Origin: Paenibacillus sp. MSJ-34
Lineage (GTDB): Bacteria; Bacillota; Bacilli; Paenibacillales; Paenibacillaceae
Direction of reading: 5' to 3'
Assembly (NCBI RefSeq): GCF_018918005.1
Contig: NZ_JAHLPR010000042.1
Coordinates: forward strand, 1 to 64,000
Length of the DNA: 64,000 nt
This document shows positions 26,635 through 35,695 of the stretch, in pieces (position 1 is the stretch's first letter; every line of letters starts with the position of its first letter). Below the pieces are notes generated by a model that saw only the letters and a program-made list of their open reading frames with translations, was not told the origin of the DNA and searched no databases. The position numbers were made by a program, and so were the translations under genes.

Positions 26635-26663
26635 TTGACAATCAATAGACAATATTAAATAAT
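26635..26663 (+). promoter_or_regulatory. SigA-type promoter for the DUF2087 gene
   Basis: TTGACA (26635-26640), a 17-bp spacer, and AATAAT (26658-26663), about 40 nt before the gene start. The intergenic region 26488-26701 separates two divergent transcripts. Confidence 0.6.
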
Positions 26664-26701
26664 ATCTATGATATAATAAACGTTTCAAGGATGTGTTTGT
26701 C

Positions 26702-27475
26702 TTGGATAATTCTGAACGTTTTTGGAACGCCTCTGTCGAACAATTGAAACGAGGCTACGTTCAAGAAGGGGAGTACTATATTTGCCTGCTATGCGGCCAA
26801 TCGTTCGAGAAGGGAATCATATATCCGGATGGAGAGAGCGGCATTTTATACGAAGCGGAAAAATTCGCGCGCGTTCACATAGAACGGGTGCACGGTTCGG
26901 TATTCGAACACTTGATCGGACTGGATAAAAAAATGACCGGGCTGACGGAGCATCAAAACCGTCTGCTTCAACTATTCTACCAAGGAAAGAACGACGCAGA
27001 GATCCAGCGCGAGCTCGGCATCGGCAGCGCTTCGACGATCCGCAACCACCGCTTCGCGTTAAAGGAGAAGGAACGCCAGGCCAAAGTGCTGCTCACCGTC
27101 ATGGAGCTGTTGAAGGAGAAGGACAGCCATGCGCCGTCTTTCGTCAACGTTCACGTTACCGCCAAATGGGTCGACGACCGTTATAATTTGACCCGGGCCG
27201 AGAACGAGAAAATATTGAATCAATATTTTCCGGACGGCAAAGACGGCCCTTTGAAGAAATTCCCGCTCAAGGAAAAACAGAGATTGGCGGTCGTCCGGCA
27301 CATCGCCGCGCGTTTTCCCGGCGGACACATCTATACCGAGAAGGAAGTGAACGGCATATTGCAGGAAATTTACGACGATTACGCGATTTTGCGCAGATAT
27401 TTGATTGAATACGGATTTATGGACCGCAAGCCGGACGGCAGCGAGTACTGGCTGAAAGCGGAATCTGCAAGATAG
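26702..27475 (+). CDS. DUF2087 transcriptional regulator with zinc-finger-like N-terminus
   Basis: 257 aa. The N-terminal part has a CXXC...HX4H arrangement (CLLCGQ, then HIERVH) that looks like a zinc site. The middle contains a LuxR-like helix-turn-helix (LTEHQNRLLQLFYQG with IGSASTIRNHRF). The C-terminal DUF2087 domain has YFPDGKDGPLKKFPLKEKQR and DDYAILRRYLIEYGFMDRK. I place the start at the TTG at 26702, 10 nt after AAGGA; a GTG at 26693 is too close. Probably cytosolic DNA-binding; target unknown. It is followed after 11 nt by a GIY-YIG gene. Confidence 0.75.
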   Translation: MDNSERFWNASVEQLKRGYVQEGEYYICLLCGQSFEKGIIYPDGESGILYEAEKFARVHIERVHGSVFEHLIGLDKKMTGLTEHQNRLLQLFYQGKNDAEIQRELGIGSASTIRNHRFALKEKERQAKVLLTVMELLKEKDSHAPSFVNVHVTAKWVDDRYNLTRAENEKILNQYFPDGKDGPLKKFPLKEKQRLAVVRHIAARFPGGHIYTEKEVNGILQEIYDDYAILRRYLIEYGFMDRKPDGSEYWLKAESAR

Positions 27476-27486
27476 GAGCATGAACA

Positions 27487-27846
27487 ATGGATCGCAAAAA
27501 AGAACTGCAGAGGCAGTATAAGGAAATGAAAACGGAAGCCGGCGTATACCAAATTCGAAATACGGCAAACCAAAAAATATGGGTCGAAAGCACGCCGAAC
27601 TTGAGAACGCTGAACGGAAAATTATTTATGCTGAAAACAGGCGGATTTCCGAACAAAGCGTTGCAGGAAGACTGGAAACAATTCGGAGAGGAGTCTTTTG
27701 TCATAGAAATATTGGAAACGTTGAAGAAGAAGGAAGACGGCTATTTCGATTTGAAATACGAGTTGGAGAAATTGGAGCAGAAATGGTTGGATCAATTGCA
27801 GCCGTACGGTGAACGGGGGTATAACAAGCCGAAAGCCGAACGGTAG
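27487..27846 (+). CDS. GIY-YIG-like small protein
   Basis: 119 aa. The segment AGVYQIRNTANQKIWVES matches the GIY...YIG-type core (GVY then IWV), followed by Lys-rich helices; NGKLF and W..FGEESFVIEIL are typical of the small Bacillota members that sit behind DUF2087 regulators. Nuclease activity is not assured, since the second motif is altered. AGGAG stands 8 nt before the ATG. It is cotranscribed with the DUF2087 gene and ends in a strong terminator. Confidence 0.7.
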   Translation: MDRKKELQRQYKEMKTEAGVYQIRNTANQKIWVESTPNLRTLNGKLFMLKTGGFPNKALQEDWKQFGEESFVIEILETLKKKEDGYFDLKYELEKLEQKWLDQLQPYGERGYNKPKAER

Positions 27847-27850
27847 AATT

Positions 27851-27886
27851 CGCCCCCCTTGTCGTGAGAGCAAGGGGGGCGTTTCG
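27851..27886 (+). terminator. Terminator of the DUF2087/GIY-YIG operon
   Basis: Perfect 11-bp stem CGCCCCCCTTG and CAAGGGGGGCG, then GTTTCG. It also faces the convergent SLH gene. Confidence 0.75.
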
Positions 27887-27897
27887 CGTTCACGCGT

Positions 27898-30800
27898 TTA
27901 GTTGATAAAACCGGCTTTGCTCAAGAGACGCTTCAGCATAACGGCCGATTGCGCGCGCGTGGCGCTCTTGTCCGGGCCGAGCTCCGAATTCGCCATGCCT
28001 TGGATGAGCCCGGCTTCGATCGCTCCGGCGATCTCGGCTTTCGCCCATCCGATTCGGCCAGCGTCCTTATACCGGCCCAATAGATCGGCCTGCTGCGCCG
28101 CGGGTATTTCCGCAGCGACGCCGATGTAGGATAGCGCGCGGACCGTCATTGCGGCCAATTCTTCGCGCGTAATCGTTTGATCGGGCCGGAAAGTTCCGTC
28201 CGCATAGCCGTTGACGAGGCCCGCGGCGGCGGCCGCGCTCACGACTTCGGCGTACCAGGCGGCCGCGGCCACGTCCCGGAAGTCCGTTGCGGCGGAGCCG
28301 TCCGGCTCCAGGCTTAGCGCGCGAACCAGCAGCGCCGCAAATTCGGCACGGGTAATGCTGCGGTCCGCGTCGAAGCGGCTGCCGCCCCTGCCTTCCGCGA
28401 CAAGCTTATTGGCCAGCATTTCCACATCTTGGCGCGCCCAATGCCGCGCCATGTCCGCGAAGCTCTTGTCATGTTCCACGATCATATAAATGCCGTTTCC
28501 TTGATGTTTCAGCGTTGCTATTGTTTGGCCGTTGCTCACGGCGAATACGGTCGGCACGAATCGGATTTGCTGCGTTGCCGGATCGTAGAGCACTCCCGTC
28601 GCCTTGCCCGGATCTACGATGCCGTCGATGACGATCGTGCGGGATACGTAAGTGGAACCGAAAGCGACCGGCACCGCCTTCCCGGCTTGGTTGACCGCTT
28701 CTACTTGCAGCTTGTACGCATCCCCGATGCGCGTTCCGCCCGCTTTCTCCGCCGCGGCCCGGGCGGCGGCGTCTTCGCTTCCCGTCAACACGCCGAACGT
28801 AAGGCGGATTGTTAGTTGCTCCGCCTCTTCATTCAAGCGGCGCTCCAAGTCTTCCCATTTCAGAACGGAGAGCGGCAATACATACGAACCGTTGTCGCCT
28901 TTCATGACGAGCGTGCGTCCGTCCTTGCGGCTTCCTTCCAGCAATCCCGCCGCAGGCAGTTCCAGCCGTTCTCCGGAGAACGTCACTTCGACGTTGGGGG
29001 AGGCTTGCAGCGATTCTTTTAGCTCTGAAGCATCCACCTTGCCGTCTTTGGCTGCGATCGCTCCCGCCGGTTGAGCTCCGGTATCGCCGGAACCGCCGTT
29101 CGTGCCGGAATCGGGAGCTTTATCGTTCCCGGATTGGGGATGGGAGCCCGTTCCGCCCGAATTGCCGTTGTTTCCGCCGTTATTACCGCCGTTTCCTCCC
29201 CCGTTATTGCCTCCGTCGCTTCCTTGGCCTTTCACTTGAATCGCAATCGGCTGGGTATAAATGTCGTACGGATGGTCGCCATCGATATAAGCCGTATATC
29301 TTAGCAGCGCGTATGCCGTTCCCGGTTTCTTGGCGATCACTTCGCCGCCCTTCGTGTCAATCGCATTGTGGCCGTCCACGACAACGATTTCCGGTACGAC
29401 CGTCGTTCGATCTCCTTTATAGGATTCGACGACAGCAGACAAGGCGACCTTATCGTTGACTTTCAGTTCCACTTTCTCTTGCTCCGGCCTGATCGCAATC
29501 GCCCAGTCCGACGCCCAATACGCATAATCGGTCGTAATGCCCCAAGCGCCCAACTCGAAGAAACGGATGAAATCGGCTTTATTATTGAACGTCCAAGGCG
29601 AGATCAAAATTCCGCGATGTTTTGCCGCTTCCATGAAGTTTTTGCCCAGCCCGCCGTAGCTTGTATTAAACGTCGCATTGAGCGGCTGAATCAGCTTCAA
29701 CGTTTCCCGCAACGATTTGTTCACATTGGATTCGTTGGCGTATCCGCCGGCCAATATGCCTGACGGCATTTCCGGCATCAATTCGGCCAGCCGTCTCAGT
29801 TGGTTTGCGTCAAAGGACATCGCATTGATCGCATCCTCCGCGCCTTTCTCGCGAATGACTTTCACAAAAGCGTCGACCGCCTCGGGCGTGTTCGTTTTAA
29901 TTTCCGCGAACACCATTTTTCCTTTTTCCAAAGCGAGATCGATCTGTTCGTCCAAGGTCGGAATCGGCTCGAACGGGTATCCTTCCGGAAACGGCTTATT
30001 GGCGTTCAGCTTCTTCAGTTCCGCGAGCGTATAATCCTCCACTCTCCCCGTACCGTTGGTCGTGCCGTCCAACGTCGCATCGTGGACGATGACCAAATGG
30101 CCGTCTTTGGAGAGAAACATATCGTTCTCGATAAAATCGGCCCCCGCTTCCAACCCGAGCCTGTTGCTGACGATCGTATTCTCGGGCGCTACGGACGGCA
30201 TTCCCCGATGGCCGATAATGTATGGCTTGCGAACGAGCGTCGTCTGATTCGCGTATACCCGCAATGCCGCGAAGGCCGTGTCGGGGGAGCCGGTGACGAT
30301 GCCGTTCGCGCCGGCCGTAATGAGGCGGTGTTTGGACAGCTCGCTGTTCGCCTGACTCGCGTCTTCTTTCACCCATACGGCAATCAGGCGCTGCTGAAGA
30401 TGGGCAACCTGATCGGCGGAGGCGGCGCTTTGCGGCAAGAGCGCGATTTTCGACAGGCTGGCATTCGTCTTTCTGCGAATATCAAGCAAGTCGTTCCGGC
30501 TCAGTTCGCCCCGGATGGAACCGGTGAAATCTACGATGCCGCGAATGATCGGGTAAGCGGTTCTCGCCCGATGGACGAGATCGACGTCCGCAGACATCAC
30601 AAACGCATCTTCCAAGCCGTTATCGTCGAGAAAGGCCGTCAACCGGTCGACGGTTTGCTCGTCTTTCACGTAGAAAGCCGGAATCATCCGCGCGGCAATA
30701 ATGTCCAGCGCCTCTTCGAGGCTGCCGATTTCCTTCCGTCCGGCCGGATCGGTCACGTTCAAAGCTTCGTTCACATGCAGAACGACGGTTGCCGGCAGAA

Positions 30801-33402
30801 CCGTGCCGTTCAAGTCCGACAATTCCTTCAAGCTGCCTATCTCCTTCACAACCGTGGGCGCCATCGAAATTTTCGTTTCCGGCTCCGTCACTTGCACGAA
30901 CCGGTCGGCTTTCATCGGCGGCAAAGGATCTTGCCGCAGCGAGACGCGAATGTTATCCACCTTCATTTTGCTGCCGTCGGCCTGCAAACCGATTCTTCCC
31001 TTCGCGTAGGCGCTCGCCATATCCGTATCGACAATCAAGCGGCCGTCGATAAACTCCTGCACCCGGTTTTCGTAGGCAATGACCGTATAGCGGTACATTT
31101 TGCCGGCATCGATCCGCTCGGTGTGCGAGCCTCGATCCATTACGTTCCATTGGTTGGAAGGGGTGCGTTCCGCAAATTCCACGCCGTTGGCCGCGGTGGC
31201 GTTTTGGCGGACGGCCATTTGGTAATAGGGATAATTATCGTTCTGGACCCTATACATGATCGAATGCCATCTGGACGCGTCGTTCGCCGCCAGATGCGTT
31301 ACATCCGCTTCGATTTGATAATTGCCGAATTGCCCTAAATAAGCCGGCAGCAGTACTCTTGACGGGTTGTCGGGAGCGGCGGCCGCGTTCATCTCGAATG
31401 CGCCGGATTTCACGCCGGCGGCTCCGGCCGTACTGCCCTGAATTCTGGTCCAGCCTTCCGGCAGCGTGCCTTCCTGCACTTGATCGAAGTTCTCTTCGTA
31501 GAGCACATACTCGGCATCTTCCGGATCTTTCGCAACGATCAGCAGATGGACGGAAGCATCGTCCTTACGCGCTTGAACCGGATACACGCCTTTGCGCATA
31601 ACGAGGAGTTCGCCGTTCTCCACCCGCACGTCGGCACTGTCCGAAGCCCATTCGAAATCGCCTCCCAGCATGACGCCGGACGTAAAATCGCTCTTCTCCA
31701 CCTCGAACGAGACGGCATTCAGATCGATCGCTTCCCCGGATTGGGCCAATACATACCCTTCTTCATGCTTGATCGCGATCACTTTCGCTCCGGACGCGGA
31801 AGGAGTGACGGCGATTTGGCGCGACGACGACGCATTGGAATAGACGGCCGTTACGGTCGCCGTTCCCGGTTTCAGCGGATAGATGCGGCCATCGACGATT
31901 TTGAAGACGCTCTCGTCCGAAGAATACAGCTTGATCCGGCCGGCATCCGCCGGTTCGGTAAGCCCGTCCGAATAATAGACGCTTCCCGTGACGCTGATCG
32001 GACCGGTCAAAGCCTCGACCGAATCAGGCATCGCGAGATCGAGCCGCTCGGCTGTAATTCTCGTCACTTTCAAATTGTCGAACGATACGGTGCTTTGATC
32101 CGCCTGAAATCCGATTTTCCCTCTTTCCAGCAAATCGGCGTTTAAGCTTCGATCCACCAACAGCGTAAATTCTTCATCGTCCCGTTTTTTAATATATTCC
32201 TTCACATTGTTGCCGACGACCCTTACTTTCATCGTGTAGTCCGAGCCCAAGGCAAGCGGCTGCGACCACGTTCCGCTGACAGGCACCGACCAAGCGCCGT
32301 CCGGTTTGCGGTACGCGATCTCGTAGGCCCCGTTCTGGCGTACGGCCATCTGATTGTAAGGAGGCTTGCCGTTCGAAGCGGCTCTGAAGATAAGCGATGC
32401 CCATCTTGCGCCGTTGAGCACCTTCTCGAACCTCACATCCGCTTCAATCGTATAATCGTCCCATTGCACGGGCGCGAATATTCTGCTCTGCTTGCCCGCC
32501 GCATTTCCGTCGAACGTCATCATGCCGTTGCCGTACGTATCCTGCACGACGGAGAAGGGAGGGCTGCCGGCAGCGGTATCCGACAACCAGCCGTAAGGGA
32601 TTTCCCCCGGTTGAATCCCGTCGAAGTTGTCTTCCAGCAAGATAGGGTCGACTTGACCCGATACCGGATTCCCGTCGATTAAATGGATCATTCCATAGCC
32701 CGCCGTGTTGTTCCAGAAACTAGTCTCGTTATAAGCGCTCCAATAGCTCGACCTTTGCTCGGCGGAGGCCGTTCCGTACCGGTCCGTCGCGCCGATCTCC
32801 ATACCGAACCGCTTGTCCGTTGCGGGATCGAACCGAAGCATATCCCAAGGCACGGCCGCCTCCAACGACCATCCGTCGCCGGTGGTGCGAATCGCACGCA
32901 AAATCTTCTTCTCGTCCTTGCCGGTATGATTGTTCAGCGCCGCGCCGAAATGAAATTCCGGCGTGGTCGTTCCCGGTTGATAGACGAACCCCAACTGCAT
33001 GTCGTCTTCGGCGAACGGAGCGGACTGGTGCAGCGTCGGATCGAAGAACAGGTTGATGTTGTCTTGATCGAACCAGTACCCCGAGCCGTTATGGATGAGC
33101 GTATCGTCCTTCACTTCCACCCCGATATAAAGGTATTTGTAATCCCATAGCAGCCCGAATCGGGCGTCCTGGAAATTTCCCTCGCCCAATCTCGCGTTCA
33201 GCGGCTGGTCCATCGTCCAGAGCGATTCGTCCAAGCTTCCGTCAATGACAGGAGGGGTTGCCGTTTGGCGCACCTCCATCGTTTTTCGGTCCGTCTCCGC
33301 GGCATCAGCCTCCGCTTGCGAACCCAACCAGATTGACTCCAACGTTCCCCACAACAAAGATACGACGATCCAAACAGCCAAATACTTGGAACGGCTTTTC
33401 AC
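27898..33402 (-). CDS. Giant S-layer surface protein with CBM9-like and GDPD domains
   Basis: 1834 aa secreted protein. Signal peptide at residues 1-33. A carbohydrate-binding CBM9/DOMON-like domain (about 37-237: PPVIDGSLDESLW), two laminin-G/keto-disaccharide-hydrolase-like jellyrolls (about 255-455 and 636-824: YEENFDQVQEGTLPEGW), Big-type Ig segments, then a glycerophosphodiester phosphodiesterase domain (about 1055-1305: IGHRGMPSVAPENT, FIENDMFLSKDGHLVIVHD, FAEIKTN). A Gly/Asn-rich linker (about 1395-1435) and three C-terminal SLH domains (1644-1834) with SITRAEFAALLVRAL follow. It begins with GTG after GAGGACAA. It is likely anchored to the wall and hydrolyses glycerophosphodiesters or teichoic-acid-like polymers (inference). 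Confidence 0.88.
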   Translation of the reverse strand: MKSRSKYLAVWIVVSLLWGTLESIWLGSQAEADAAETDRKTMEVRQTATPPVIDGSLDESLWTMDQPLNARLGEGNFQDARFGLLWDYKYLYIGVEVKDDTLIHNGSGYWFDQDNINLFFDPTLHQSAPFAEDDMQLGFVYQPGTTTPEFHFGAALNNHTGKDEKKILRAIRTTGDGWSLEAAVPWDMLRFDPATDKRFGMEIGATDRYGTASAEQRSSYWSAYNETSFWNNTAGYGMIHLIDGNPVSGQVDPILLEDNFDGIQPGEIPYGWLSDTAAGSPPFSVVQDTYGNGMMTFDGNAAGKQSRIFAPVQWDDYTIEADVRFEKVLNGARWASLIFRAASNGKPPYNQMAVRQNGAYEIAYRKPDGAWSVPVSGTWSQPLALGSDYTMKVRVVGNNVKEYIKKRDDEEFTLLVDRSLNADLLERGKIGFQADQSTVSFDNLKVTRITAERLDLAMPDSVEALTGPISVTGSVYYSDGLTEPADAGRIKLYSSDESVFKIVDGRIYPLKPGTATVTAVYSNASSSRQIAVTPSASGAKVIAIKHEEGYVLAQSGEAIDLNAVSFEVEKSDFTSGVMLGGDFEWASDSADVRVENGELLVMRKGVYPVQARKDDASVHLLIVAKDPEDAEYVLYEENFDQVQEGTLPEGWTRIQGSTAGAAGVKSGAFEMNAAAAPDNPSRVLLPAYLGQFGNYQIEADVTHLAANDASRWHSIMYRVQNDNYPYYQMAVRQNATAANGVEFAERTPSNQWNVMDRGSHTERIDAGKMYRYTVIAYENRVQEFIDGRLIVDTDMASAYAKGRIGLQADGSKMKVDNIRVSLRQDPLPPMKADRFVQVTEPETKISMAPTVVKEIGSLKELSDLNGTVLPATVVLHVNEALNVTDPAGRKEIGSLEEALDIIAARMIPAFYVKDEQTVDRLTAFLDDNGLEDAFVMSADVDLVHRARTAYPIIRGIVDFTGSIRGELSRNDLLDIRRKTNASLSKIALLPQSAASADQVAHLQQRLIAVWVKEDASQANSELSKHRLITAGANGIVTGSPDTAFAALRVYANQTTLVRKPYIIGHRGMPSVAPENTIVSNRLGLEAGADFIENDMFLSKDGHLVIVHDATLDGTTNGTGRVEDYTLAELKKLNANKPFPEGYPFEPIPTLDEQIDLALEKGKMVFAEIKTNTPEAVDAFVKVIREKGAEDAINAMSFDANQLRRLAELMPEMPSGILAGGYANESNVNKSLRETLKLIQPLNATFNTSYGGLGKNFMEAAKHRGILISPWTFNNKADFIRFFELGAWGITTDYAYWASDWAIAIRPEQEKVELKVNDKVALSAVVESYKGDRTTVVPEIVVVDGHNAIDTKGGEVIAKKPGTAYALLRYTAYIDGDHPYDIYTQPIAIQVKGQGSDGGNNGGGNGGNNGGNNGNSGGTGSHPQSGNDKAPDSGTNGGSGDTGAQPAGAIAAKDGKVDASELKESLQASPNVEVTFSGERLELPAAGLLEGSRKDGRTLVMKGDNGSYVLPLSVLKWEDLERRLNEEAEQLTIRLTFGVLTGSEDAAARAAAEKAGGTRIGDAYKLQVEAVNQAGKAVPVAFGSTYVSRTIVIDGIVDPGKATGVLYDPATQQIRFVPTVFAVSNGQTIATLKHQGNGIYMIVEHDKSFADMARHWARQDVEMLANKLVAEGRGGSRFDADRSITRAEFAALLVRALSLEPDGSAATDFRDVAAAAWYAEVVSAAAAAGLVNGYADGTFRPDQTITREELAAMTVRALSYIGVAAEIPAAQQADLLGRYKDAGRIGWAKAEIAGAIEAGLIQGMANSELGPDKSATRAQSAVMLKRLLSKAGFIN

Positions 33403-33502
33403 TTGTCCTCAATCCCTTCCCTATTCATAGAGTTTGACAACCGCAGATTGCTACTGCCTCCTTTCTTTAACCCGATGAAGCTGCAGGCTATTTTCAGGGA
33501 AA

Positions 33503-33532
33503 ATAAAAAACCCTTCATCCGCCGGATGAGGG
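33503..33532 (-). terminator. Intrinsic terminator, possibly a leader attenuator
   Basis: Minus strand CCCTCATCC-GGC-GGATGAAGGG then TTTTTTATTTT. It lies 140 nt after the oxidoreductase stop and 100 nt before the SLH-GDPD start, so it ends the former or gates the latter. A CCCTTTATGC sequence just upstream could compete for the 3' arm. No known riboswitch consensus was recognised. Confidence 0.7.
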
Positions 33533-33670
33533 CAGCGCTCGCACGCTCCGCATCCATTGCATAAAGGGCTTTCTCCTTGACTCACACCCGTCGATATTCG
33601 GCTGTCCATGCCAGGTCCTGCCATTCTACTCTATCAATCGTATGTTAAGGGTACATCAAACATGCGTAAA

Positions 33671-34666
33671 TTATTTGTAAATTGCGCGATCCGCAGGGAA
33701 GACAAGACCGATTTGCCGTCTGGCCTCGTCCATAATGTCCATCGTCGCTAAGGAGTTGGCGTAACTGTTCGTTGCCGATTCCAGACGCCCGCTTTTCAGC
33801 ACATCGATAAACTCTTGCAGTTCGTAATACATGCTTTCTTTCGTTTGGGGTTTCGTAACATCCTCAACGCTTCCGTCGCGGTAACGAATTTCGACTTTCC
33901 GGGATTGGTTGATGCGATCGACGACCATCGTTCCGTTTTCCCCTTGAATTTCGGTTGGAAGATAGGAGTTGGATATTTTCGAATGCATGATGGCCGCTTC
34001 CATTCCCTCGTATGCCAGGAGAAGGCTACCTTGCCCGTCCACGCCCGAATCGAGCATCGTCCCTTCCGCTTGAATCCGGTTCGGACTCCCGAACAGCACG
34101 ACCAGCGGATAGATGCAGTACACGCCGAGATCCATTAAGGAGCCGTTCGAGAAGGCGGGATTAAAGGCATTCAGAATCGTGCCTTGCTTATAAGCGTCGT
34201 AGCGCGAAGAATATTGGCAATAGCTTGCAAAATAGCGGCGAACCGGCCCGATCTTGGGCAAGTGTTCGCGGATGCTTTGAAAATTCGGAAGCAGCGTCGA
34301 TTTCAAAGCTTCCATTAATAATACACCATGATTTCTGGCGGCGTCTACCATTTTTTGCAACTCATGTCTATTTGATGCAGCCGGCTTCTCGCATAAAACA
34401 TGCTTGCCATGACTCATGCAAAGAATCGCCTGCTCCGCATGCAAAGAATTCGGGCTGGCGATATAAACGGCATCCAGTTCGGAGCTTGCCGCCATGCTCT
34501 CCAAATCGGTAAACCGATGCGGGATGTCGAATTTCGCCGCGAATTCCTTCGCTTTCTCTTCCGTCCGGGAGTAGACCGCCGTCAAAGCAAAGTCCTCCGA
34601 CTGACGCGCCGCCTGAATGAAATTTTCCGTGATCCAGTTCGTTCCGATAATGCCAAATCGTATCAT
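33671..34666 (-). CDS. Gfo/Idh/MocA family oxidoreductase
   Basis: 331 aa NAD(P)-dependent sugar or polyol dehydrogenase-like protein. Rossmann motif IRFGIIGTNWITENFIQAA, then the family hallmark VLCEKPAASNRHELQKMVDAA with the catalytic Lys-Pro, and a C-terminal Gfo/Idh domain (FSNGSLMDLGVYCIYPLVVLFG). The start at 34666 has AAGGGGAG 6 nt ahead; the ATG at 34687 is less well placed. Cytosolic; substrate unknown. It is isolated between two SLH protein genes, with a 1-kb repeat-containing region upstream. Confidence 0.9.
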   Translation of the reverse strand: MIRFGIIGTNWITENFIQAARQSEDFALTAVYSRTEEKAKEFAAKFDIPHRFTDLESMAASSELDAVYIASPNSLHAEQAILCMSHGKHVLCEKPAASNRHELQKMVDAARNHGVLLMEALKSTLLPNFQSIREHLPKIGPVRRYFASYCQYSSRYDAYKQGTILNAFNPAFSNGSLMDLGVYCIYPLVVLFGSPNRIQAEGTMLDSGVDGQGSLLLAYEGMEAAIMHSKISNSYLPTEIQGENGTMVVDRINQSRKVEIRYRDGSVEDVTKPQTKESMYYELQEFIDVLKSGRLESATNSYANSLATMDIMDEARRQIGLVFPADRAIYK

Positions 34667-34797
34667 AGTGATCTCCCCTTTGTTCATGTGCCTACCTACT
34701 ATATTAATTGATATGGCAAGTTTCGCAAGTAAGAGAACTGGGAGTAGCGGAATGATAGGGAGGTTGTTGGCGGCGGATTGGCGCCGATGCCGCCAAG

Positions 34798-34871
34798 CGG
34801 TTGGCGGGCGATCGGTTGGCGGGCGGATGATTGATGAGCTATTGTTATGGGGCGGTCGGTTGGCGGGCGAT
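34798..34871. repeat. Direct repeats CGGTTGGCGGGCG(G)AT
   Basis: Copies at 34798, 34813 and 34857. The surrounding 34750-34870 is G-rich and resembles the tandem tract at 15504-15590. No gene is supported in 34667-35695 apart from this tract and element B1; 35170-35640 shows nothing I recognise. Confidence 0.45.
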
Positions 34872-34982
34872 GATATTGTAACTCCGTTTCATTCGCGTTT
34901 CGCATCATACGTAACTTCAGCACGCTCTATGGCATCACATGGCAGCGGTCTGACCGCTTTGGACAGTTCCGGCGGTCAGGTC

Positions 34983-35167
34983 CATTGGATATTATCCAAT
35001 GTTTTTTCTATTGGAGGTGGAATATGCGGCCGTTCATTGGATTTCATCCAATAGAATCAGGCGAAAACGCGTGAAACGGCGAAAAATGGGCGAATCTATT
35101 GGATGTTTTCCAATAGAACCCCGGTATGAGCTCCAAATCTGCCACTCTCGTTGTACATTTTCCAATG
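34983..35167. repeat. Four-unit phased palindrome element B1
   Basis: 19-bp units of the type CATTGGA-N5-TCCAATG start at 34983, 35035, 35097 and 35149 (spacings 52, 62, 52). Units 1-3 are near-perfect palindromes; unit 4 keeps only the right arm well. It is the same family as element B2 at 53456. It lies between the divergently transcribed oxidoreductase and SLH genes, about 300 bp and 530 bp from them. Confidence 0.8.
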
Positions 35168-35695
35168 GCGCATCATAATGACTTCGCGAGCGGTCGTTCC
35201 GTTCCAGAACGTTCCGGCCGGAATAATACGCGTTTCGACATATCTCAACGATTCGTAACGTCAGTTCCCCGGTTTTCGGCGGAACGGCATTGTCCGTTCT
35301 TGGTCGTCCTCACGCCTATTGCCTATCCCCAATTGATGAAGCAAGGCAAATGTGGTATAATCCAAAAGTATAAGCGGTTTAACTTTAATCCAATTCGCCG
35401 GAAAGGAGGAGATCTGCGGCTATAGTCAATGGGCTAAAATTTGAACCGCACTGCATACATATTGACCTCATTTTTATTGCCCTCATCCCTGTCAAGCCTG
35501 CGAGAATTCATCCTCAACATCTCGAATCTGCTAATCGTCTTTACGGTACTCACCATTCGAATCCGCTAATCGTCTTTACGATACTCACCATCTGGAATGT
35601 TCCGTTTCTTTCCCGCTTTATTTGATCGGCATCATGTTGTTATTGTGGCTGATCAACGCTTTCACATTTCCGATTGTTAAGGAGTTGAACGCAGT

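Noticed and set aside
29800-31338. Plus-strand 512-codon open frame
   Set aside because: Antisense to the 1834-aa SLH gene, which has signal peptide and full domains; the antisense frame has no recognisable domain or ribosome-binding site.
33503-33670. c-di-GMP, T-box, guanidine or ydaO riboswitch upstream of the SLH-GDPD gene
   Set aside because: None of the conserved cores of these classes could be found; only a terminator hairpin is supported.
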